Assembly (NCBI RefSeq): GCF_000218685.1
Contig: NW_006763291.1
Span: 62,001-126,000 of the forward strand
Origin: Serpula lacrymans var. lacrymans S7.9
Lineage: Eukaryota; Basidiomycota; Agaricomycetes; Boletales; Serpulaceae
Direction of reading: 5' to 3'
Length of the DNA: 64,000 nt
Shown here: positions 11,280-20,669 of the stretch, in pieces
Layout: every line of letters begins with the position of its first letter
Numbering within the stretch: the stretch's first letter is position 1
Notes under the pieces: model-generated
The model's input: the letters and a program-made list of their open reading frames with translations, nothing else
What the model was told of the DNA's origin: nothing
The model's database searches: none
Program-made: the position numbers and the translations under genes

Positions 11280-11630
11280 TGTCACGATCGTATCCACATG
11301 ACTCATCTTTTTTATCTAATCGCGAGATAGAGACCATTATCTCACCTAATCTAATCTCTCTTTGATCTTATCTTATCTAGTAATCACGTGACACATTAGT
11401 AATACTCATTACCAATCAGCCTCACGCATTACACATGTTACTTACCAATACGCTACATCATACCTCACCGTAGCCTCATGCCTTCTTCTATATAACTAGC
11501 ACGATATCCATGTACATACCCCAGTTGTAGATTTACTCTTATACTTGCTTGTCAGACACTTGTTGTGTGATTTAAGTCCTACGCTGCTCGGGTTACCGGC
11601 ATAACAGCTAGGGTCTTTACATAATCTACA
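11280..11630 (+). repeat. Gypsy-1 5' LTR
   Basis: It starts TGTCACGATCG. A TATA-like TCTATATAAC lies at about 11487. The 3' boundary is either 11606 (...GGCATAACA) or 11630 (...ATAATCTACA), because the 3' LTR copy that would settle it is truncated after 196 bases. Confidence 0.8.
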
Positions 11631-11650
11631 ACTTTGAACGACACCTGTTG

Positions 11651-11911
11651 ATGAGCAAAAGCACAGCTATCTTAATCATCACCCTATTCCCTCTCATCGC
11701 AATCATACTCTTTGGCATTGCCAAACTCTACGTCTATATCACTAAACCAACCATCATCACACCTATCACCCGACCATCCACCATTGCTTCATTTTTTCCT
11801 GCCAATGTCTCACCCACAGAGTCGTTTGTCGATATCCCCCTCACTCCCCCTTCCAACCCTTTAGCTAGAACCCTTGACGGCGTGGAGCCCGATAGGTATT
11901 ACTTAGTTTAG
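11651..11911 (+). CDS. Leader ORF of Gypsy-1, small predicted membrane protein
   Basis: An 86-codon ATG frame lies between the 5' LTR and gag. It begins MSKSTAILIITLFPLIAIIL, a strongly hydrophobic stretch of about 25 residues extending through LFGIAKLYVYI. A Thr/Pro/Ser-rich tail ends at a stop at 11909-11911. The shape is that of a single-pass membrane or signal-anchored peptide. Upstream ORFs can tune gag translation, so it may be regulatory rather than functional as protein. It is not part of the usual gag-pol plan of chromoviruses. Expression is unproven. Confidence 0.45.
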   Translation: MSKSTAILIITLFPLIAIILFGIAKLYVYITKPTIITPITRPSTIASFFPANVSPTESFVDIPLTPPSNPLARTLDGVEPDRYYLV

Positions 11912-12319
11912 AAGAGCTTCTTTACCCTTCTGACCAGGCCGCTCACTTGAGTCCGCCAGTTGGAAAAGACCTGCACGCGGTTATTCGCTGGGTATCACTG
12001 AGACAACCGTTTGGACCTCAGTTACTATACTTTAGAACACCGATATATCAAAGTAGAATTAGTTACGTACATAGTCAGTGCGGGACAGAAGAGGAACCGC
12101 TTGACTAAAGAAGGAAACAGATAGACCAGTTGATCTTACATTAGAAAGTGTTGATCCGACTTATCATCGGGGAACTCTTTTGTATGCAACCTGGGAAATT
12201 CGAAGAGTGGCTAGCAGAAGAACGCTTTCACTCCGAGAACAGATTAGCTTGGGAAATTTACTTCACATTCCCAGAAATAGAACCAATCAGAACCCGATAC
12301 CACACCCCCTACCCAGATC

Positions 12320-13510
12320 ATGACGACAGAAGTGTACGGAGAATGGCGAGGTCCGCGCGAAGAGCCGGACACACCAGAGATAGGAATGGGAGAATTGTCA
12401 GGTGCACTCCCACCTTTGGAACCACAAGCACCAACATCGAGGGAAGCTGGACTGGAACAGTACGTTCAGACCAGAATAGAACAGGAGCAGAGATGGCTCC
12501 ACGACCTTTACGAAACACAGCTGAAAGAGGCGAAAGAAGAAGTCGAAGAATTGCTAGCCAAGCTGAGGTTAGCTACGTCGAATTCTTCTACGTCCGCTCC
12601 CGCCGCATCCGCACCAACGCCACCAAGTACGCAGCCGAGACGCGTAGATAGAACGAGAACGGCGCTCCAGAAGCCTGAGAACTTCGATGGAGACCGAAAG
12701 AAGTACAAGGCTTTCCGCGAGGCCTTAATGCTAAACTACGAGGATGATGAGGAGTATTTCGCGGATGACAAGAGAAAGATCGCCTATGTGCTTTCTTTTA
12801 TGACAGGAGGAGCAGCGGCTGCCTTCAGAACGGAGTGGATGGAGACAAAGATAGAAAAGAGGATGCGAGGAGAAAACCTCAAATCCACTTACGAAAGTTT
12901 TGAGTGGTTCGCCCACAAGATGGAGACTCGGTTCAAAAATGTTCACGAGCAACTCGCCGCCCGCAATGACATTATGATCTTGCGCCAAGGGAAGAACACG
13001 GCAGAGAAGCACTTCGAACATTTCGAAGAACTGAGAAGAGAGGCTAACTACCTCCAAGCAGCCAATGAGGACTTCCTCATTTCGCTCTTACGTAGAAACA
13101 TGAATGAACCCCTGGTCAATCAGGTGATATACGGCGGCCGAGAGCCAGCCAACTACGAAGAGTGGAAAAAGGAGTTGATTCGCATTGACTACTTATGGCG
13201 CCACAGAGAGGCGGAGAAGGAGAGCTTCAGAAGCACGGAGAAAAAAAAGCAAGACGGAGGAGGAAAGACCGAACCAAAGGTCGAAAGAAAGAAGGACGGT
13301 AGCGGATACCTTTATACCCAAACCGGTGACCCGATGAAGGTCGATAAAGCGGAGTACCGACAGAAAGGGCTCTGTTACCGGTGCGGAGAAAAAGGACACC
13401 GATCCTTCGAATGCAAGAAAGAAGCGCACGCAAAACCCCAATTCAATGTTAGGGAGGTCTTGCAAAACATGAGTGCGGAAGAAAGAGCAAAGATCCTTCA
13501 GGGTTTTTGA
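12320..13510 (+). CDS. Gypsy-1 Gag polyprotein
   Basis: The 396-residue frame starts at ATG 12320 and ends with TGA at 13508-13510. The N-terminal third is acidic and Pro-rich. The middle (about residues 110-290) is the helical capsid-like retrotransposon gag region, including the stretch LQKPENFDGDRKKYKAFREA. Near the C-terminus a CCHC zinc knuckle, CYRCGEKGHRSFEC (about residues 353-366), should bind element RNA. Gag forms the virus-like particle in the cytoplasm. The stop sits directly after a slippery heptamer that passes ribosomes into pol. An overlapping frame (12148-12651) extends upstream of this ATG and might add a few N-terminal codons in another isoform, but gag composition clearly follows the frame given here. 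Confidence 0.93.
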   Translation: MTTEVYGEWRGPREEPDTPEIGMGELSGALPPLEPQAPTSREAGLEQYVQTRIEQEQRWLHDLYETQLKEAKEEVEELLAKLRLATSNSSTSAPAASAPTPPSTQPRRVDRTRTALQKPENFDGDRKKYKAFREALMLNYEDDEEYFADDKRKIAYVLSFMTGGAAAAFRTEWMETKIEKRMRGENLKSTYESFEWFAHKMETRFKNVHEQLAARNDIMILRQGKNTAEKHFEHFEELRREANYLQAANEDFLISLLRRNMNEPLVNQVIYGGREPANYEEWKKELIRIDYLWRHREAEKESFRSTEKKKQDGGGKTEPKVERKKDGSGYLYTQTGDPMKVDKAEYRQKGLCYRCGEKGHRSFECKKEAHAKPQFNVREVLQNMSAEERAKILQGF

Positions 13511-13545
13511 AGAGGCCAGCGGTAACACATCAACCGACTGTGCCT
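13501..13545 (+). promoter_or_regulatory. -1 programmed ribosomal frameshift signal, gag to pol
   Basis: The heptamer G GGT TTT (13501-13507) is in the gag frame and is followed at once by the gag TGA. After a 5-base spacer, AGGCCAGCGGT (13513-13523) pairs with ACCG-A-CTG-T-GCCT (13533-13545), giving 11 base pairs with two single-base bulges and a 9-base loop AACACATCA. The pol frame is exactly -1 to gag and is open from 13453. Confidence 0.85.
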
Positions 13546-16500
13546 AAAGACAATAGTTTCCATAATAGTTTCTCTTCTTTGTCGATCGAAGACTCCTGTT
13601 CGCCGTCTGCTGTATATTATACCGATCATGAAAATGAAATCGCATTAGCCAAAGACGCAGCAGATCTAAGATCAAAAGAAAAAGAAACTAAAAAAGATGT
13701 GAACCTGAATAGGGAACGGGTTAAAAAGATCCCAAACAAAGAGATTACGGCGCACTCAAAAGAGGAAAGCGCAGTAACTAAAAAAGAATTTGTGAAGGAA
13801 GTGACTCAATCGGGCAGCACTTCATTGGAAACAACAGAACCACAGAAAGCAGTGACTCAATTGGGAAGCACTGATGTAACTGATGGTTCGACCAGTTCCA
13901 AAGAGGTCAGGAACACCTCTAATAAAAACCTAGACCACAAAGAAAGAAAGAAACTGACAGCGGCATGGACACCACTTTGGGTTGCTGAAAGATTACGAGA
14001 CCAAAAGGAAGACAGATCCATTGGTATTCTCAACATCTGGACGCACCAAAAGAGAAGCAGAGAAGTCACAATAGAGACAATACAAGAGTTAAATGCATTG
14101 ACGCTACACGATGCTGAACTCGCTCTATTAGAGTTACACACCCCAAAGAAATATATTAGGGGAACGCAAGGAAATCAGATGAACATTACTTGCAAACTCA
14201 CAACTCTTGACACAAACCGATCAACGACGATCGAAGCTCTCTTAGATAGTGGATGCACAGGGAGCTGTATAGATTCAATGTTCGTAAAAGAACAAGGTTA
14301 TGAAACAAAGAAGATACCGAGACCCATTCCAGTTTATAACGCTGATGGCACACTTAACAAAGATGGTGCTATCAAAGAATTTATAGAATTACGATTGAGC
14401 ATAGAAGACCACGAAGAGAACATTCACTTTGCCGTAACAAGCTTAGGGAGTGGTCGCATGTTCCTTGGACATGAGTGGTTAACGAAGCACAATTCCACTA
14501 TAGATTGGAAGAAGTCGGAGTTAAACTTTGATAGATGCCCGAAAGAATGCAAACGACAGGTTGACTTCCTTGATCCGGAAGAAGACCCTGACACATACTT
14601 TTCGGAAGTAGATCGCTCAGATGGGGATCAGCTGATCCAAGTGAATCTAATGAACTACGAAGATACTTCTATTGATGATCACTACTACCATATTAGGGCA
14701 CAAGGCACAACAGCTCAGAAACTTGCCGAAGCCGCTGGTAAAGATCAGAAAGAAGGAGGATTCGAGAAAATAGTTCCAAAACACCTCCACGATTACAAAG
14801 ACGTATTCGATAAGGAGTCATTTGATGCACTGCCAGAGAGACGCCAATGGGATCACGCCATAGAACTCATCCCAGGCGACCATACTCTGGACTGCAAATG
14901 TTATCCACTGGCTTTAGGAGAACAAGAACAATTAGATGCATTCATAAACGAAAATCTCGAATCAGGAAGAATCAGACCTTCCAAATCTCAATTTGCATCC
15001 CCGTTCTTCTTCATCAAAAAGAAAGATGGAAAACTTAGACCCGTCCAAGACTATCGGAGATTAAACGATATCACCATCAAAAATAGATATCCGCTACCCT
15101 TGATAAATGAACTTGTAGACAAGCTCAGGGGCGCGAAATACTTTACGAAGTTAGATATCAGATGGGGATACAACAACATCCGAATCAAAGACGGAGACGA
15201 ACACAAAGCAGCCTTCAGAACGAATAGGGGGCTCTTTGAACCATTAGTGATGTTCTTTGGACTCACAAACTCGCCAGCGACATTTCAAACCATGATGAAT
15301 GCGCTATTCAAAGATTTGATTGATGACGGAAAAGTCGTAATATACCTCGACGACATCATGATTTTCACAAAAACAATTGAAGAACACCGCGCAATGACGC
15401 GCAGAGTGTTAGATATCTTAAGGAAGAACAATCTTTACCTAAAACCAGAAAAATGCGATTTCGAAGAGACCTCAACAGAGTACTTAGGTCTTATCATTTC
15501 AGAAAATGAAATCCGCATGGACCCGGTAAAAGTAAAGGGAATCATGGAATGGCCAGAATGCAAATCAAAGAAAGATGTACAAGCATTCTTGGGTTTTGTG
15601 AACTTCTACAGAAGATTCATAGAAGGCTTTGGGTTGATCGCCAAGCCATTAACGAAATTGACCGGGAAAGTAGAGTTTGTGTGGGGACAGGAACAGATCG
15701 ACACTTTTAACGGATTAAAAACCCGTGTCGGATCAACTCCCGTACTCGCCTTACCAACTGATGACGGCCAATTTAAGATAGAAGCTGATAGCAGCGATTA
15801 TGCTATGGGGGCAGTTCTTTCACAAATGCAAGACGGGAAATGGAAACCGATTGCATATCTCTCAAAAGCGTTAAACCCTACAGAACGCAATTATGAGATT
15901 TACGATAAAGAACTTCTTGCTATAATGACTGCGTTAGAAGAATGGAGGCATTATCTCGTTGATGCTAAAGAGGTGTTTGAGATCTGGACAGACCACCAGA
16001 ATCTTCTCTACTACAAACAACCTCAAAAGCTCAACAGAAGACAAGCTAGATGGGTCATGGAATTGAGCAATTACCACTTTACGCTCCATCATATTCCAGG
16101 TACCAAACACATCAAAGCAGACCTTCTCTCGAGACGAGCAGATCATGAAAGGGGGGTGGATGACAACGGAAACGTAATCGTTCTAAAAGCAGAACACTTC
16201 AGAATGATGATTTCACACACAGAAAGACAACGCATGGCAGAGCAATCAGCCGATGCAGTGAAATTATACAAATGGATCTGTAAAAGAATGATGAACGTAG
16301 ACGAAGTAGCGCAAAAAATGATAGAGAAAGGGGAAGACAGAGAAAAAGGCATATGGATGGAAGACGAGATGTTGATATTCAAAGGAAGGATCTATATTCC
16401 CAAAGACGGGAAATTACGAGAACACATCATAAAAGAAAACCATGACTCCACTGTAGCAGGACACCCCGGACAGTATAAAACCAAGGAATTGGTAACTAGA

Positions 16501-17919
16501 TGGTATTGGTGGCCGTACATGGACAGAGACATCCGAAAGTACGTAGAAGGCTGTGAAACGTGTCAACGCACAAAGATTAATCATCAAAAGAAAGCGGCAC
16601 CGTTACACCCGAATGAAATCCCAACCAGACCATGGGAAATCATTACCACAGACCTGATCGGACCATTACCGGAATCTCTCGGTTACAATATGATACTCGT
16701 GGTAGTAGATCGATTCTCGAAGATGATCAAAGTCATGCCGACTTATGATAAAGTGACGTCAGAAGGAGTAGCCAGATTATTTAGAGACAACGTCTTTAGA
16801 AATCACGGCATACCAGAAAAGATCATTTCAGATAGAGGACCGCAATACGTCTCTAACTTCATGAAAGATCTCTATAAGCTCCTCGGGATAAAAGGAAATC
16901 CCTCGACCGCTTATCATCCTCAGACAGACGGACAGACAGAACGAATAAACCAAGAGATAGAACAATATCTCAGAATATTCGTCAATCACAAACAAACAGA
17001 CTGGGCCGAATGGTTACCACTAGCGGAATTTTCTTATAACAATAAGTCACACTCTGCAACTGGCTACAGCCCTTTCTTTTTAAATTCAGGACAACATCCG
17101 AAAGTCGCAAAAAGAATTAGAAGTACGGTAAAGACAGAGAGTGCGGAGGAGTTTGTAAAGAGGATGGAGGAAACAAGGAAGGAGGCAGAAAAATCGCTGG
17201 TAAAAGCAGCAGAAAATATGAAAAAACAATATGACAAAGGAAAGAGAGAGGCTATTGCATATAAAGAAGGAGACAAAGTATATGTTGAAGCGGAACATAT
17301 AACCACCGATAGACCCGCAAAGAAACTTGACGATAAAAGACACGGACCTTTCCCCATCGAAAAGAAAATAGGCGAAGGAGCCTATAAATTAAAACTTCCT
17401 GGACGATGGAAGAACATACACCCGGTCTTTAACGAAAAGTTACTCACACCCTTCAAAGAACCAGAGTTCGAAACTCAAAAGAAACCAAAAACCGCACCAC
17501 CGGTGATAGTGGAAGGAATCAAAGAATATGAAGTAGAAGAAGTTCTAGACTCACGATTGAAACGTGGGAAACTAGAATATTTGGTACATTGGAAAGACTT
17601 TCCAAAAGAGGATCGCACGTGGGAACCCGAATCTAACCTAAAACACTCACCAAAACTCGTAAAACAGTTTCATGATAAAAACCCCAGTGCACCCCGAAGG
17701 ATAGAATTTACTTTAAATTACCAACCATTCGAAAACCTCACCATTCCAACTCGTATTCGAAAATCCTTATATAACTGGGAAACCGGAAAACTAGACTCTC
17801 ACTTTCGGGACGAAAGTCCTAAGGAGAGGGTAATGTCACGATCGTATCCACATGACTCATCTTTTTTATCTAATCGCGAGATAGAGACCATTATCTCACC
17901 TAATCTAATCTCTCTTTGA
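13507..17919 (+). CDS. Gypsy-1 Pol polyprotein with C-terminal chromodomain
   Basis: The frame of about 1,470 codons has no ATG at its beginning and is entered by -1 frameshift from gag. Domains in order: a Lys/Glu-rich linker; aspartic protease with LLDSGCTG (about residue 246); reverse transcriptase with YLDDIMIF (about 613); RNase H with EADSSDYAMGAVLSQ and later WTDHQNLLYY; integrase with the H-H-C-C zinc site (HDSTVAGHPGQ to CETCQRT, about 978-1018), catalytic D in TTDLIGPLP, D in ISDRGPQYVSNF and E in NQEIEQYL; and a chromodomain (about 1340-1380, VEEVLDSRLKRGKLEYLVHW). Chromodomains direct integration to modified histones in this family. The last 86 bases of the frame lie inside the 3' LTR. 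All catalytic residues I can check are present. Confidence 0.95.
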   Translation: MKRPAVTHQPTVPKDNSFHNSFSSLSIEDSCSPSAVYYTDHENEIALAKDAADLRSKEKETKKDVNLNRERVKKIPNKEITAHSKEESAVTKKEFVKEVTQSGSTSLETTEPQKAVTQLGSTDVTDGSTSSKEVRNTSNKNLDHKERKKLTAAWTPLWVAERLRDQKEDRSIGILNIWTHQKRSREVTIETIQELNALTLHDAELALLELHTPKKYIRGTQGNQMNITCKLTTLDTNRSTTIEALLDSGCTGSCIDSMFVKEQGYETKKIPRPIPVYNADGTLNKDGAIKEFIELRLSIEDHEENIHFAVTSLGSGRMFLGHEWLTKHNSTIDWKKSELNFDRCPKECKRQVDFLDPEEDPDTYFSEVDRSDGDQLIQVNLMNYEDTSIDDHYYHIRAQGTTAQKLAEAAGKDQKEGGFEKIVPKHLHDYKDVFDKESFDALPERRQWDHAIELIPGDHTLDCKCYPLALGEQEQLDAFINENLESGRIRPSKSQFASPFFFIKKKDGKLRPVQDYRRLNDITIKNRYPLPLINELVDKLRGAKYFTKLDIRWGYNNIRIKDGDEHKAAFRTNRGLFEPLVMFFGLTNSPATFQTMMNALFKDLIDDGKVVIYLDDIMIFTKTIEEHRAMTRRVLDILRKNNLYLKPEKCDFEETSTEYLGLIISENEIRMDPVKVKGIMEWPECKSKKDVQAFLGFVNFYRRFIEGFGLIAKPLTKLTGKVEFVWGQEQIDTFNGLKTRVGSTPVLALPTDDGQFKIEADSSDYAMGAVLSQMQDGKWKPIAYLSKALNPTERNYEIYDKELLAIMTALEEWRHYLVDAKEVFEIWTDHQNLLYYKQPQKLNRRQARWVMELSNYHFTLHHIPGTKHIKADLLSRRADHERGVDDNGNVIVLKAEHFRMMISHTERQRMAEQSADAVKLYKWICKRMMNVDEVAQKMIEKGEDREKGIWMEDEMLIFKGRIYIPKDGKLREHIIKENHDSTVAGHPGQYKTKELVTRWYWWPYMDRDIRKYVEGCETCQRTKINHQKKAAPLHPNEIPTRPWEIITTDLIGPLPESLGYNMILVVVDRFSKMIKVMPTYDKVTSEGVARLFRDNVFRNHGIPEKIISDRGPQYVSNFMKDLYKLLGIKGNPSTAYHPQTDGQTERINQEIEQYLRIFVNHKQTDWAEWLPLAEFSYNNKSHSATGYSPFFLNSGQHPKVAKRIRSTVKTESAEEFVKRMEETRKEAEKSLVKAAENMKKQYDKGKREAIAYKEGDKVYVEAEHITTDRPAKKLDDKRHGPFPIEKKIGEGAYKLKLPGRWKNIHPVFNEKLLTPFKEPEFETQKKPKTAPPVIVEGIKEYEVEEVLDSRLKRGKLEYLVHWKDFPKEDRTWEPESNLKHSPKLVKQFHDKNPSAPRRIEFTLNYQPFENLTIPTRIRKSLYNWETGKLDSHFRDESPKERVMSRSYPHDSSFLSNREIETIISPNLISL
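17821..17833 (+). promoter_or_regulatory. Gypsy-1 polypurine tract
   Basis: AAGGAGAGGG followed by TAA lies directly before the 3' LTR start TGTCACG, as expected for the plus-strand DNA primer. It lies inside the pol frame. Confidence 0.8.
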
Positions 17920-18029
17920 TCTTATCTTATCTAGTAATCACGTGACACATTAGTAATACTCATTACCAATCAGCCTCACGCATTACACATGTTACTTACC
18001 AATACGCTACATCATACCTCACCGTAGCC
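17834..18029 (+). repeat. Gypsy-1 3' LTR, truncated
   Basis: Identical to the first 196 bases of the 5' LTR, then an abrupt change to unrelated sequence after ACCGTAGCC. The TATA box and everything after it are missing. Confidence 0.92.
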
Positions 18030-18430
18030 GGTGTCACCCCATCAGATGCACAGTCAGACTGGTGCACTGTTTGTTGGGTGTCTCTAGCATCAAAACAGAG
18101 CTCTAATAGCTCTTGCAGATTATCACGTAAATGAGATGGCATGGAGGTACTTATAAAAGCAAGTAGGGTGCCATCAGCATTACACAAATCCAATGCATAA
18201 CTGTAAACACAATTAAATCTAGCAACCCAGTATGTTTAGATAGAATACTCACTCAGCAATTGTGGCCACAGGGACTCTAATATATGTGTTAGGCACATTG
18301 CAGCCCTTTGGATAAAACCCCTCAATCCATAAATCAAATTAATCAAGATAAAAAATAGTTAATATTAAACTTACAAGGTGTTTCAACTCCTTCATATTAT
18401 TCACAGTGATACCTTTATCTTTGATAATAT

Positions 18431-18717
18431 TAATAAAACTAAGTGAAACTACAATAGATGTTAGTTTAAGGTGATCTCTAATAAATGAAATGTAACATAC
18501 CTCAGCCACTGCCCGAGAGGCTATAGAAACGACTGAGGTATTCCTATACTAAACCACCTACTACTTATAGTCGGAGGTGCTACTCGCTACAGTATAATGA
18601 CTCCTAGGAGTACAATTGTGCTCCTAGGAGAACAATGGTTACTCCATGGAGTGGTGGCTATGCTCCATGGAGAACAATGGCTGCTTTGGCAGAGACCGGG
18701 TTTATCCAGTTTTGTCA
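18431..18717 (-). mobile_element. Copia solo LTR with perfect AATAT target duplication
   Basis: On the minus strand it runs from TGACAAAACTGG to GTTTTATTA, like the LTRs at 46132-46346 and 52536-52729. It is flanked by AATAT at 18426-18430 and 18718-18722. About 50 extra bases (near 18451-18502) separate the terminal GTGAAAC from the CTCAGCC that adjoin in the other copies, so it carries an internal insertion. No internal region remains, hence a solo LTR. Confidence 0.9.
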
Positions 18718-19094
18718 AATATGCCTCTAAAGTTGGGTCCACTATGCTTTATCTTGAAGATTATGTGGTACAGAATAACAAGTGTTTAAGACAATAGAAG
18801 GGTTGTAAGAGGTTTTTAAGTAAAAAACAGAAAAAGATGGGTTTGAGGAACCATTGTCTTCTGGATAGCTAGAGCTGGGTAATTTTACTCCTGAAATGCT
18901 TAAAATAAGGTCCCAAATATGTACCATGAAAAGAGGTGTTTTAAGGGAAGGTAACAAGCAAGGAACCCATGCAGTTAAATCACTTTCAAGTAGATGAAAG
19001 TCACTATAGATAATTTTAATATTAGAAAATCTCCAAGGAAAAAAACCTCACTTTACAAAAAAAAACAGTCAAATAAGCAATCTGATTCTGCTAG

Positions 19095-19399
19095 CACTGG
19101 GTGCATAGCCAAATATATCCTTGAGAAAAATCTGGAAAAAAAGCTTGAAAAACAAATACTTTTTTCAAGATATTTCTCCCATAACAAATTTTTGTTTGTC
19201 AGATAGAAGTGCTCAGTATTTGATAGGTTTGGAGACTGAAGTGAGTAAGAGGCATCAGCAGGAGTTTGACAAAATACTGAATACTTCTATTTGAAAAAAA
19301 AAAAATTGTTATGGGAGAAATATCTTGAAAAAAGTATTTGTTTTTCAAGCTTTTTTTCCAGATTTTTCTCATGGATATATATTGGCTATGCACCCAGTG
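19095..19399. mobile_element. CACTA-like foldback MITE, TAG target duplication
   Basis: Both ends read CACTGGGTGCATAGCC inward, and the inverted arms extend roughly 125-130 bases with small differences, leaving a short centre. TAG flanks it at 19092-19094 and 19400-19402. CACT(A/G) termini with 3-base duplications are typical of the CACTA/EnSpm superfamily. No transposase is present. It lies in an exon of the minus-strand gene. Confidence 0.8.
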
Positions 19400-20652
19400 T
19401 AGTGCTGTGCAATTATGAACCTTTTGAAGCCCATAAGACTTGATGTATGTATCACTAAGTGGGTTAGGCAGTGACAAGGGTAATAAATGTTGCAGTTTGT
19501 CGATATAGGGTATAATAACATCCAGGACAAGATCTCCAGTCATAGTGTCTATAGAATTCTAAATTTTAGTGATTTTATAACCATAATAGAAGACCTATTG
19601 GACTTGGGAGCTCTTAATATGTCTCCAGCTTCTCTGACTGTCTTGTAGCAAACTCTTTCCATTTTCCAATCCAAAGTGGCTAGAAGTGCTAGCACGTAAA
19701 CAGACCCCCCAGCAGCTAATAATACCCCATATTTACTTCCTAAAGCCCTCCACTCTTGAAACCTTTGTAGTGATGGCCTTGCTTCTAAGTTTGCTATTTC
19801 CCCATTATAAAGGGCAGTAATGTTGGAATAGATAGACGTCTGTGAAATAAGACTTGTACTTTGTCAATGCCTGGTATATAAATACTGGATAAAGAAAATA
19901 CCTTTTGCAGTTCATATAAAGCTGCAAGTAGCTCATTATCACGAGGAAATTATTGCCAACCCCCTTTTGTCTAAAAGCCTGGCAACATGAAATTGTTGCC
20001 CTAATTGAGTGGTTAGAGTCTGATCCAATGTTGTGTGCAGTAGTATGTTTAATGCCTTCTACTATAGCCTTAGGGTTGGGCATCTCTCCAGAGAGACAGC
20101 AACCTGCTAGTTCAACAATAAGAGCACCTGCACCTTGTGCATAGGCTAATTCTTGGGCTACTTGTAGTCCTTCTGTAGGGGCCCAGTGGACCCCATTTTG
20201 ATGACAGGGTTGTTGAGCAGATTGGGCTGTGCCTTGAGTCTGAGCTATTGAGGACCTCTCCGCTGTGTTATTGAACTTGCTAGGGTTTTCCCAGAATCTA
20301 AATTTTCCTCCTCTTCTTCTTCTTCTCTGTGGTATGTAAAGATGAGATCAATAATAATGCTGTGAACAGACAAAACCTACTTCAATAAATCTATAGAGCC
20401 AAAGATTTGTTGCCCTGACTTATCCCCTGTATCTGCACTATCAAAAGACTTTAAGTGTAATAGTAGGTGTTTGAGGATCTCTTGTTCAGCATTAGAAGTT
20501 GGATTGGATAGTCTGCTGACAAGCAAGGCTGCTTGTTTTGCTGAAAGTGTAAGGAAGTGCACACATGAGAGTATTGTTCCATTGTTGTTATTGTTATAGT
20601 GAGTCGACAAAAGTCAAAATGCCTCAACTCCTAACCCTACTCTGCGCGCAGC

Positions 20653-20667
20653 AACCCTAACCCTAAC
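20653..20667. repeat. Short interstitial telomere-like tract
   Basis: AACCCTAACCCTAAC, two and a half copies of the fungal telomere unit (TTAGGG on the other strand), with another CTAACCCTA near 20632. It is too short to be a telomere. Confidence 0.6.
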
Positions 20668-20669
20668 AT

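Larger units (their letters stand above)
11280..18029 (+). mobile_element. Ty3/Gypsy chromovirus Gypsy-1, near-complete, 3' LTR truncated
   Basis: The order is 5' LTR, leader ORF, gag, pol (protease, reverse transcriptase, RNase H, integrase, chromodomain), polypurine tract, 3' LTR. The first 196 bases of the two LTRs (11280-11475 and 17834-18029) are identical by eye, which indicates recent insertion. The 3' LTR stops at 18029, losing its TATA box, R and U5, and joins a minus-strand host-like gene. A flanking target duplication can therefore not be tested. All reading frames are open, apart from the designed gag-pol frameshift. Confidence 0.95.
18030..20640 (-). pseudogene. Spliced gene of unknown function, interrupted by two elements
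   Basis: Reading the minus strand from about 20610, coding exons are separated by short introns (for example a GTAGGT donor near 20383 with acceptor CCACAG near 20327). A block of about 100 codons near 19845-19550 contains a likely membrane segment, KYGVLLAAGGSVYVLALLAT. The frame then runs into a MITE at 19399. Removing it and one TAG restores an open frame (CTALAESDCLFDC). Further down a Copia solo LTR sits at 18431-18717, and the last exon (PVATIAE, a GTGAGT intron, then DLCNADGTLLAFISTS) is cut off at the Gypsy-1 junction. Several frame changes also remain. The general look is of a lineage-specific fungal gene; I cannot name it. Confidence 0.5.

Noticed and set aside
12148..12651. Frame overlapping the start of gag
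   Set aside because: Its Arg-rich second half is the out-of-frame reading of gag, and only about 55 codons precede the gag ATG. It could be an upstream extension but I found no motif.
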